From the NCBI GenBank assembly GCA_002503825.1, contig DASP01000009.1, positions 1 to 64,000 on the forward strand: a DNA stretch of 64,000 nt. Direction: 5' to 3'. Position numbers and translations under genes: made by a program. Below are positions 7,582-14,396 of the stretch, in pieces; position 1 is the stretch's first letter, and every line of letters begins with the position of its first letter. This stretch comes from Methanoregulaceae archaeon UBA467 (GTDB taxonomy: Archaea > Halobacteriota > Methanomicrobia > Methanomicrobiales > Methanospirillaceae). The notes beneath the pieces were generated by a model. The model was not told the DNA's origin and did not search any database. It saw nothing but the letters and a program-made list of their open reading frames with translations.

Positions 7582-8799
7582 TTATTCTGCCCGCAATGCC
7601 TCGATCGGGTCCAGGTTTGCAGCTTTCCATGCAGGGTAGATGCCGGATATGACACAGATGACAATCCCCACACACATCGCTGCCGGAATGTAGACAATAC
7701 TCTCAGGGTAGAAGAAATACTCTGTCGTTCCGGTCATTGCAAGCACGACGAAATAGCCAATGAACAGGCTTAACACTGCACCGATTGCTGCACCTGCAAC
7801 GCCGAGGATAAACGACTCGTAGACAAACATCCGCCTGACAACCGACCTCCGGGTGCCGATGCTCCGCAGGATCCCGATCTCCCTTATACGTTCGGTGACA
7901 GACATCATCATCACGTTGAAAATTGATACCGCTGCGACGAGGAGCGATATTCCTGCAATGGCCATCACAAACGCAGTCAGCGTCCCGAGTGTTGATGTAA
8001 TTGTCGTGAGCATCCGGCTGCTGTCCTGAACATTTACTTCATCGTCCTTTTTATTCAGCTGCCGGTCAATCTCCGCTTTTATAGCCGGTACATCATCGAT
8101 ATTGTCGGCAACGACGATTACCTGGTTGTACTCCCCTTCATCGCCGTACATCGAGGTGAAGAACTTTTCAGTGACTACAATCGATGAATCGGTACTAATG
8201 TCCATAGTCATTCCCCGTCCCTCTATTATTCCGACAACTCTCACGGTACTCTGCGGGCCTTCATCATCGTCACCAAGTTTTATCCGGCTCCCGACCGTCA
8301 GGTCATATCTTTCAGCAATTGTAGGCCCTATAAGGACACCGCTCGTGCTTTTTGGATAACTCCCGTCAGTTAATACAAGAATTTCCGGCATGACTTCCGG
8401 ATCAAGGCCGTAAATCCTTGATCTACCGGAATCAGGACCGACATCGAACGAATCCGAATCCGAGTAGACATAATACACGAGCTCCTGTCCCGATGCCCTT
8501 TTTATATCCCTGAATTGATCATCGGAAATATAATCATCTGAAGACGATGTTCCCGAACTTCCCCCGGGCATCCCTGGTCCGCCACCCCCGCCGTTCCCTG
8601 TTGCAGGAGTCACGGTAATGATGTTCCCCATCGAGGAGAGCTGTTCCGTGACAGACAGGGTCATGTTCGTTCCCATCATTCCCATAGAAGAGATGGCAAT
8701 GACCCCGATGACTATTCCAAGAGCTGCAAGGACTGAACGGAGAAAATGACGCCGTACACTCCTGACAGAGAGCTGGAAGATGATATCTGACCAGATCAT
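7582..8799 (-). CDS. MacB-type ABC transporter permease
   Basis: A 405-residue permease of the FtsX/MacB family. The first membrane segment (about 20-42) is followed by a large extracellular MacB periplasmic-core domain (about 50-270) containing a Gly/Pro/Ser-rich loop (NGGGGGPGMPGG), then three C-terminal membrane segments with the FtsX signature SVTERIREIGILRSIGTRR (about 297-315) and the ending PAWKAANLDPIEALRAE. It forms the membrane part of an exporter of lipoproteins, peptides or toxic compounds with the ATPase encoded just upstream; their ends overlap by four bases (8796-8799). Confidence 0.9.
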   Translation of the reverse strand: MIWSDIIFQLSVRSVRRHFLRSVLAALGIVIGVIAISSMGMMGTNMTLSVTEQLSSMGNIITVTPATGNGGGGGPGMPGGSSGTSSSDDYISDDQFRDIKRASGQELVYYVYSDSDSFDVGPDSGRSRIYGLDPEVMPEILVLTDGSYPKSTSGVLIGPTIAERYDLTVGSRIKLGDDDEGPQSTVRVVGIIEGRGMTMDISTDSSIVVTEKFFTSMYGDEGEYNQVIVVADNIDDVPAIKAEIDRQLNKKDDEVNVQDSSRMLTTITSTLGTLTAFVMAIAGISLLVAAVSIFNVMMMSVTERIREIGILRSIGTRRSVVRRMFVYESFILGVAGAAIGAVLSLFIGYFVVLAMTGTTEYFFYPESIVYIPAAMCVGIVICVISGIYPAWKAANLDPIEALRAE

Positions 8800-9470
8800 T
8801 TAATCCTCCCGTCAGTTATGGTAATTGTCCGTTCTGCATAGTCCAGGTTTTTCGGGTCATGTGTGACCATGATCACGGTCCTCCCCTGGTTGTGCAATGC
8901 CTTGATCATCTCCATGATCTGGGTTCCGGTCTTTGAATCGAGGTTTCCGGTCGGCTCGTCGCAGAGGAGGATCTTCGGATCGTTGATCAGTGCCCGGGCA
9001 ATTGCAACTCTCTGCTGCTGGCCCCCTGAGAGCTCGGGGGGTGTATGGGTTGCTAATGCTTCATCTATCCCGACTTCATTTAAAAGGGCAGTTACTATGC
9101 CATCGGTATCATGACACTTGTGCTTCATGATGTAGGGATATTCAACATTTTCATACGCTGTGAGCAGCGGGATTAAATTAAATTTCTGGAAGATATACCC
9201 GATTTTCTCAAGCCGTAAATCAGTAAGCTCGTCATCGTTCATCTCCCCGACGTCCTTCCCGGTGATAAAAAGAGACCCCGATGTAGGGACGTCAAGACAG
9301 CCGACCTGGTTTAAAAGGGTTGATTTCCCTGAACCTGAAGGCCCCATTATGGCTACAAATTCTCCCTCTTTGATGGTAATCGAGACTCTGTCAAGGGCGA
9401 TGACATCACCTGCCGGGAGAGGATAGACTTTTGTCACGTCTTTTAATTCGATCACCGCATTATCCTTCAT
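8796..9470 (-). CDS. MacB/LolD-type ABC transporter ATP-binding protein
   Basis: A 224-residue ATPase. Walker A GPSGSGKST is at about residues 43-51, the Q-loop IFQKFNLIPLLTAYENV at about 92-108, the ABC signature LSGGQQQR near 146-153, Walker B ILLCDEPTGNLD near 165-176, and the switch histidine in VIMVTHD. The GNLDSKTG extension after Walker B is typical of the LolD/MacB (o228) subfamily. It energises the neighbouring permease. It lies 13 bp after the stop of the S-layer-like gene and overlaps the permease gene, so all three are probably one transcript. Confidence 0.93.
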   Translation of the reverse strand: MKDNAVIELKDVTKVYPLPAGDVIALDRVSITIKEGEFVAIMGPSGSGKSTLLNQVGCLDVPTSGSLFITGKDVGEMNDDELTDLRLEKIGYIFQKFNLIPLLTAYENVEYPYIMKHKCHDTDGIVTALLNEVGIDEALATHTPPELSGGQQQRVAIARALINDPKILLCDEPTGNLDSKTGTQIMEMIKALHNQGRTVIMVTHDPKNLDYAERTITITDGRIK

Positions 9471-9483
9471 ATTCCGCTCCTCA

Positions 9484-10719
9484 TCACTTCTTCTTGTGAA
9501 TCATGCCAAAAAGACGGGAAAAGAGCCCTTTTCTCCATGCAATGAGTGCAAGGATAATGATAATTATTCCCGCGATAATCTCGGTAAACGGCACCTTCGA
9601 AAATCCGCTCCCGATTCCGCCCATCGGGTTGCGGTTATTTCCTGCGGGTACACTTCCGCCGGTAACTGCTCCCCCTGATGATGACGGTGCTCCCGATTTC
9701 AGGTTGATATTCACCGATTCACGGTATACATTCCCGTCCACGTCCTTATACTGAAGTACAAGAGGGACACTTTGGCCGGTAGCCTGGAATGTTACTTCAA
9801 AACTCGAAAAGTCATCAGGTTCAAGGGATCCGATAACATACACCGGGTTCGGATCGGCAGGGACTGCCGGGCTCCCGACAGTAACCGTCATGGATTTTAC
9901 ATCTTCAAGTCCGGCATTGGTGACATCTCCACTAACCGTCCACGTTGCACCGGCCCCGCTCACTTCAATGTTGTTTACGACGGGTTCAGCCCGGGTTTTA
10001 TCCTCGCCAAACAGAAGCGGCACCGTAATGGACGAGATATGGCTGTTAACACCGTTACGGAACTCTACGTTGAATGTAAGGCCTTCAGGACTTTCCGGGG
10101 TGACCTGGAACGTTACTTCCCTGGACTGGTCAGGTTCAAGGGCCCCGATGAAGACGCTTTTCGGGTTTGTGGCAATACCGTTACCGGAAGGAACGACAGT
10201 CACTCCGTTGACAGTATTTTCGCGAGGGTTCCCGATAATCAGCGTAATTGTATCTTTTTTCCCGGATGAGAACGAGTCGGGCATATCTTTTACCGTTACG
10301 GCAAGTCCGGCATCCTTCACTTTTACCGGGATGCTGTATCGATAACTGCCGGCATCCCTGAAATCAAGATAAAATTTCGGATAATAAATGCCATCAGGAA
10401 CATCGGCACAGATGGTAAAGGAATATTTCTGTGTATTGCCTGAACCAACCGTACCGGCCGTCTCATAAGACCCGTAATTGAGGACATCAATATCCCCCGC
10501 AGAATCCAGTTCTGCACGGTGAATTGCTACTGCAGAATTACCATTGTTCCTGACTTCAACCGTGATTAATCCGGTATCGCCCTGCATAAATACTTCAGGC
10601 TCTATCGATATCGCTGATACCATGATCTGTCCCGCTGCAGATTCCGACGCAGCATCTGCCACGGCAAGACCACAGAGAGCCATCAGCATTAAAAAAATTA
10701 GAATCAATCCTTTTTTCAT
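9484..10719 (-). CDS. Secreted S-layer-like/CARDB-domain protein with C-terminal membrane anchor
   Basis: A 411-residue exported protein: signal peptide MKKGLILIFLMLMALCGLAVADA, then three repeated immunoglobulin-like CARDB/NEW3-type modules (for example GDTGLITVEVRNNGNSAVAIHRAEL, KDTITLIIGNPRENTVNGVTV, ATWTVSGDVTNAGLEDVKSMTV), a Gly/Ser-rich linker (about 345-370) and one C-terminal membrane span FTEIIAGIIIIILALIAW followed by basic residues. COG1361-type proteins with this layout often precede MacAB-like ABC genes in methanogens, and here it is the first gene of that operon. It is likely the extracytoplasmic partner of the exporter. Two adjacent inverted repeats lie about 250-290 bp upstream. 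Confidence 0.85.
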   Translation of the reverse strand: MKKGLILIFLMLMALCGLAVADAASESAAGQIMVSAISIEPEVFMQGDTGLITVEVRNNGNSAVAIHRAELDSAGDIDVLNYGSYETAGTVGSGNTQKYSFTICADVPDGIYYPKFYLDFRDAGSYRYSIPVKVKDAGLAVTVKDMPDSFSSGKKDTITLIIGNPRENTVNGVTVVPSGNGIATNPKSVFIGALEPDQSREVTFQVTPESPEGLTFNVEFRNGVNSHISSITVPLLFGEDKTRAEPVVNNIEVSGAGATWTVSGDVTNAGLEDVKSMTVTVGSPAVPADPNPVYVIGSLEPDDFSSFEVTFQATGQSVPLVLQYKDVDGNVYRESVNINLKSGAPSSSGGAVTGGSVPAGNNRNPMGGIGSGFSKVPFTEIIAGIIIIILALIAWRKGLFSRLFGMIHKKK

Positions 10720-10925
10720 ATGTAAATCTCCTGGTTTCGTACTGGAAGTTCTGCGGACCCTTTGAAATAGCCGGATTTCCTTATCCCTTTCGTGTTACCG
10801 CGAAGAAAGGGGATAATGACATCTGATGAGACCCGGCGTTCATACGGCATCAATGCCATACCTTTCCGGATTATGCTCCACCTGATGCACGGTTCGAAAG
10901 ACTTTATCAGCATTGTCCCGGGCAC
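10716..10925 (-). CDS. Possible small ORF in the leader of the exporter operon (uncertain)
   Basis: A 69-codon frame starting with GTG at 10923-10925 and preceded by AGGAGG with a spacing of 11 bases; its TGA stop overlaps the ATG of the S-layer-like gene (ATGA). Its peptide (MPGTMLIKSFEPCIRWSIIR...) matches no family I know, has no membrane segment and has an unremarkable composition. The good ribosome-binding site and coupling-type overlap argue for translation as a leader peptide, but both could arise by chance in a 250-base leader. Treat as a candidate only. Confidence 0.25.
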   Translation of the reverse strand: MPGTMLIKSFEPCIRWSIIRKGMALMPYERRVSSDVIIPFLRGNTKGIRKSGYFKGSAELPVRNQEIYI

Positions 10926-10968
10926 GTATCCTTTATCCTCCTGGATCCTTCTCTTATCAGTACGGTAT

Positions 10969-10989
10969 ACAGGTATACGCCATACCTGT
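10969..10989. promoter_or_regulatory. Inverted repeat ACAGGTAT-N5-ATACCTGT
   Basis: Two perfect eight-base arms separated by ACGCC. It is three bases from a second inverted repeat. For leftward transcription it lies about 25-50 bases downstream of TATA-like sequence, i.e. around the probable transcription start of the exporter operon, which is where an archaeal repressor would bind. Confidence 0.5.
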
Positions 10990-10991
10990 GT

Positions 10992-11009
10992 TGTAAAATA
11001 TGTTTTACA
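10992..11009. promoter_or_regulatory. Inverted repeat TGTAAAA-TATG-TTTTACA
   Basis: Two perfect seven-base arms around TATG. It adjoins the inverted repeat at 10969-10989 and sits immediately downstream (in the leftward direction) of TATA-like sequence TATATATAAC. Together they look like a double operator for the S-layer-like/MacAB operon. The cognate regulator is unknown. Confidence 0.5.
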
Positions 11010-11347
11010 TTTTGTTATATATACATTTGCATATATCCTATTTAAATAACAAAATCAGAAGAATATTTTACAAACAGGGGTCAGAAAATTCCCGCCTCCG
11101 CGCCTGAATGAATGAGCGCCGGCACGTGTCCGGACAGGGTTCATTCCCTGTCACAGAGTGCCGGTGATCAGTATGATCTGTCGGTGTCGTAATGCATGAA
11201 TGATAATTCCCGGTTTCCATCCAGAAGATGCAGACAATTATTTTCATGAGCGGTTTTTTAGAGCCCGGGCGTTTCTTCCATGGTATTATCTGCCGGAAAT
11301 TCAACTAATTTTAAAAAAAGATTACGATTGTTCAGGTGCAGCGGCCA

Positions 11348-12916
11348 TTACACTGCGAGAAACAGAACAAGCATGATACCCGTGACAAGCGTCAGGAAAA
11401 TAGCAACAGGGGCTGCTTTTCTGATCACTTCTCCTTCAATACCCAGCTTATCGATGACTGCGGCCGCGTTCATGATTTTTGCCGGTGCAATTGCCGATGC
11501 GATACCCCCGGCAACAGCATGTGCAGCATATACCTGCATGAAATCAAGGTTGAGGACATCGGTTGATTTTTTCAGGATCCCGTAAAACATCACGTTTGAA
11601 GAGGTTTCACTGCCTGATACAAACGACCCGAAGAGACCGAGCATCGGGCTGACGAGCGGGAAGAATACCCCGAAAAGTGTCGCAAGTGTAAGCCCTATGA
11701 CGACATTCATGTTATACTGGCTCATTTCAGGGGGAAGCGTGAGGATTCCGTTTATAACCGACTGTCCAGACCAGTCCATGACATATGCTATCGCAAAAAA
11801 TACCATTGCTGCGAGCGTGGGGCTCCAGGCCCTCTTCACCCAGATCGAAACGGTCTTTTTTGCTTCAGTCCGTGTCCTGATAAGCAGGGGAGCCGAGACG
11901 CACGTGCTCACCAGCACCCAGAAATATGCCTGGTTGAGCAGCCGCAGGTCCACATACTTGTTGGCGATGACCGGAATTTTCTGGATATCCCCAAGGAGGT
12001 TATAGAGACCGGACTGGACTGCCGGGATACTGATAATGATGATCAGGACGACAAGAAGTGCCCATGGAAAGACTGCCTTCCAGACCGGCATAAGATGGGA
12101 ATTCCGTTCCGAATGCCCTTTTGGTGCCAGGAGTGTTTTCCCCTGCAGGACGCGGTGACCCATCAGCACCGCAATTGTAACGAGACCTGAAAAAACGCCG
12201 ACAAGTCCGATCGCGGACGGGGGAAGTATGTGGACAAAAAATATACAGGACAATCCAAGGCTGAGCCCGGCAATGAGGGCCGGTACAAGCCCTTTTCTCA
12301 CACCCTGGAAACCGTCCGCAAGCCAGAGCATCCCGAGTGCAAAGAGTGTCGATGTAACAGGCAGGAAGAGTGCGATCGAGTTACCAAGAACGCTTACATC
12401 AAGGCCAAATACCGCAGCAGGAAGTGTGATCGGGACGGCAAGAAGTGAAAAGGAGGTGAGGGGGTCATACCCGAGGCAGGGGAGGGCGACCGCGACGAGC
12501 GGTGAGAACCCCAGTGCAATCATGATCGGAGGGAGCATGGTCACAGGTGTGGCCCCGATAGAGACGAGGAAGGAGCCAAGACCGACATTCAGGATCATGA
12601 CCTGTTCGTACCGTTCCGCTGCCATGGCCCTGATATATTCGGAAATACTGGTTATTGCGCCGCTGATATCCATCATGGTAACCTGGAGGATAGTTACCAG
12701 GACCATGAGGGATATCCCGAATGATGCCAGAAGGCCGTTAAAAGAAGCGTATAACGCCACTTCCGGGGAGGTGTTGAAGAAGAGCACGGCGATAATCACC
12801 GTGAGGGCCCATCCGATTAATCCCATCAGTGTCCCTGATTTTCGCAAAAAGACCAGTCCAAAAAAAATAACAAGAATCGGCAGTATTGCCAGTAAAAATG
12901 ATACTATTTCTGCCAT
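11348..12916 (-). CDS. lctP: L-lactate permease (LctP family)
   Basis: A 522-residue protein with about 12-14 membrane segments and LctP-family landmarks: an N-terminal LAILPILVIFFGLVFLRKSGTLMGLIGW, the central GATPVTMLPPIMIALGFSPLVAVALPCLGYDPLTSFSLL, and the C-terminal SPMLGLFGSFVSGSETSSNVMFYGILKKS...VYAAHAVAGGIASAIAPAKI, which is diagnostic for this family. The family imports lactate or glycolate with protons. I start at the ATG at 12914-12916, because the frame upstream (about 44 residues) is hydrophilic and unlike the family. Lactate use is not typical for methanogens, so the physiological substrate is open. It is divergent from the superoxide reductase gene. Confidence 0.9.
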   Translation of the reverse strand: MAEIVSFLLAILPILVIFFGLVFLRKSGTLMGLIGWALTVIIAVLFFNTSPEVALYASFNGLLASFGISLMVLVTILQVTMMDISGAITSISEYIRAMAAERYEQVMILNVGLGSFLVSIGATPVTMLPPIMIALGFSPLVAVALPCLGYDPLTSFSLLAVPITLPAAVFGLDVSVLGNSIALFLPVTSTLFALGMLWLADGFQGVRKGLVPALIAGLSLGLSCIFFVHILPPSAIGLVGVFSGLVTIAVLMGHRVLQGKTLLAPKGHSERNSHLMPVWKAVFPWALLVVLIIIISIPAVQSGLYNLLGDIQKIPVIANKYVDLRLLNQAYFWVLVSTCVSAPLLIRTRTEAKKTVSIWVKRAWSPTLAAMVFFAIAYVMDWSGQSVINGILTLPPEMSQYNMNVVIGLTLATLFGVFFPLVSPMLGLFGSFVSGSETSSNVMFYGILKKSTDVLNLDFMQVYAAHAVAGGIASAIAPAKIMNAAAVIDKLGIEGEVIRKAAPVAIFLTLVTGIMLVLFLAV

Positions 12917-13125
12917 GTTATCACATCTTCGATTCCTACCGGTTAGTTGCTCATTATGTAACAATGTGGCGAAACGAAATTGCACTTTCGGGCTGAACTG
13001 ATCATAACCTCGCGTCGCAGGACCAGTCTGCCTTTCGTTGTGATCCAATCGCGTTCATATGAGTTTTCCGGCAGGAAAATTGACAATCTTAATCCCGCCT
13101 GGACATCACCCCAAGAATTATACAC

Positions 13126-13135
13126 TTTTAAATAA
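13126..13135 (+). promoter_or_regulatory. TATA-like promoter element of the superoxide reductase gene
   Basis: TTTTAAATAA lies 29-38 bases before the start codon at 13164, a suitable distance for an archaeal TATA box giving a very short leader. AGGAG at 13149-13153 may serve as ribosome binding site. Confidence 0.4.
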
Positions 13136-13163
13136 CAGTGCTCATTACAGGAGTTACAGAAAA

Positions 13164-13544
13164 ATGCTACAGATTTTTAAATGTGAAAAGTGTGGAAAGA
13201 TCGTGATGGTGGTCCATGAGGGCGCCGGCCAGCTGATCTGTTGTGAACAACCTATGCTCCTCCAGCAGGAAAAGACTGCAGATACGGGAAAAGAGAAGCA
13301 TGTCCCTGTTGTTGAAAAATCGGGAGACGGGATTATGGTCAGAGTCGGCGAGATCCCGCACCCGATGGAGGAGAGTCACCACATCGAATGGATAGAGGTA
13401 ATCGATGGGCCGTATCTCCATGTGAAAGGTCTGAAAGCAGGTGAAAAACCCGAAGCATTCTTTCCGGTCCCTGATAAAGATGTCAAGGCCCGCACCTTCT
13501 GCAATGTTCACGGCCTGTGGACGAACAAGAGTCACAAGACCTGA
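13164..13544 (+). CDS. dfx: Superoxide reductase, desulfoferrodoxin type (class I)
   Basis: A 126-residue protein that reduces superoxide to hydrogen peroxide without making oxygen, an anaerobe's defence. The N-terminal desulforedoxin-like domain has the FeCys4 ligands in FKCEKCGKIV and LICCEQPM (C-x2-C and adjacent C-C). The catalytic centre II ligands are visible as H in EIPHPMEESHHIEW and C and H in TFCNVHGLW near the C-terminus, with the lysine of the loop upstream less certain. Both centres are intact, so this is a two-iron enzyme. The start ATG at 13164 has AGGAG 10 bases upstream; the longer open frame upstream is not coding. Monocistronic by position. Confidence 0.93.
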   Translation: MLQIFKCEKCGKIVMVVHEGAGQLICCEQPMLLQQEKTADTGKEKHVPVVEKSGDGIMVRVGEIPHPMEESHHIEWIEVIDGPYLHVKGLKAGEKPEAFFPVPDKDVKARTFCNVHGLWTNKSHKT

Positions 13545-13796
13545 AAGGAATCTTACCTTATTTTTTTTCCTGTTTCCAAAACCTTAATTTAAAAGCCGGT
13601 GTGTTCCTTCCGGCATATGAATCTCAAATCGTGCACAGTTCCGGGCTCGCGGGACAGTCTTTACAGCAGTTTTCATTTACCAGGGACTACCTGCCCGGTG
13701 CCATACCAGTGATTCACCGGTTTCAGAATCATATATGCCCTGAAGAATGTACAGGTCCCGCACCTATCTGAAAAAATCGACAACTCCTATTTTCCG

Positions 13797-13886
13797 TCTG
13801 GTATGAAAAAGTCCGGAAAATATTCGCCTTCCCTTCTTTTTCATGCTCATCTATGAGCCGGAGGCTCATGGCACGCTTTGTTGAAA
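13797..13886 (-). repeat. About 93-bp dispersed repeat, copy 2 (inverted)
   Basis: Begins TCTGGTATGAAAAAGTCCGG and ends GGCACGCTTTGTTGAAAC. Read on the minus strand it follows the same order as 2742-2834 and 44162-44252: GTTTCAAC, AGCGTGCCATGAGCC, GAGCATGAAAA, and CTTTTTCATACCAG. It contains an ATGAGCC/GGCTCAT inverted repeat. Confidence 0.65.
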
Positions 13887-13927
13887 CGGACATGAACCAG
13901 TAAGGTTCACTCCGGAACCATGAAAAT
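13879..13927 (+). repeat. 49-bp dispersed repeat, copy 2
   Basis: 48 of 49 positions match 2596-2644. Here it overlaps the end of the inverted 93-bp repeat through the shared TGTTGAAAC. Confidence 0.75.
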
Positions 13928-14106
13928 CCTAATATTTACGAGGTTCTCCCGCCTCAGGGCCTCTCCGAGGCATGGCGGGGCAAGGAGGTTTTTTACGATA
14001 CGTCCACTGATTTACCGGGGGGTAAACAGATCGGCCGCGGGGGAATTGATCGCTGCCAGGAGTGTGGGGGTCTTCACTTACATCACAATATATGGAACAT
14101 GTACAT

Positions 14107-14374
14107 TTTCATTAGAAATCCTCATTCCGATAAACCCGGTTCGATCCATTTCCCTGACAGGAGGGGTTCTCACCCCACCCTGCCTCACCCCGCTGCACGA
14201 GGGTCGGCAGGCAGGGAGGATTGCGATTCTCTTATTTTAAAAGAACGAAGCACGGCTCCTCTCGGATTGCGGGGACGCACACAGACGATCATGGGCATCA
14301 GCGCCGGGAGAGTCGCGATGAGGAGTCCGGCGAAAAAGGAATTGTGGGAAAACGAAAAAGGCTTCAACAGGGCC
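14107..14374 (+). repeat. MITE-like repeat, copy B
   Basis: About 268 bp. The left end is degenerate (TTTCATTAGAAATCC), the right end is GGCTTCAACAGGGCC. It shares CTCATTCCGATAAACCCGG and TTCGATCCATTTCCCTGACAG with copy D, and the internal blocks TCTTATTTTAAAAGAACGAA and GAGTCGCGATGAGGAG with the family. Same orientation as A and C. Confidence 0.75.
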
Positions 14375-14396
14375 TGTTTTCCAAAAAAAATTGTCA

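Larger units (their letters stand above)
10720..11347. other. Long upstream region of the exporter operon
   Basis: 628 bases without a firm gene. It holds the leader candidate ORF, two adjacent perfect inverted repeats (10969-10989 and 10992-11009) and, on the minus strand, TATA-like A/T-rich sequence at about 11012-11045 just upstream of them. Sequence from about 11050 to 11347 shows nothing I can name. Confidence 0.5.
13545..14396. other. Repeat-rich intergenic region
   Basis: 852 bases with no supported gene. From about 13797 on it is a mosaic of repeats: an inverted copy of the 93-bp repeat (13797-13886), a 49-bp repeat (13879-13927), about 180 unassigned bases, and MITE-like copy B (14107-14374). 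The first 250 bases show nothing recognisable. Confidence 0.6.

Noticed and set aside
10792..11049. 85-codon plus-strand frame in the exporter leader region
   Set aside because: It runs through both inverted repeats and TATA-like sequence; its C-terminal half is translated promoter DNA.
12228..13001. 257-codon plus-strand frame
   Set aside because: It lies antisense to the lactate permease and upstream region and has no protein-like pattern.
14136..14150. GGTTCGATCC sequence resembling a tRNA T-loop
   Set aside because: It occurs inside repeat copies B and D but is altered in A, C and E, and no acceptor stem or anticodon arm pairs around it.
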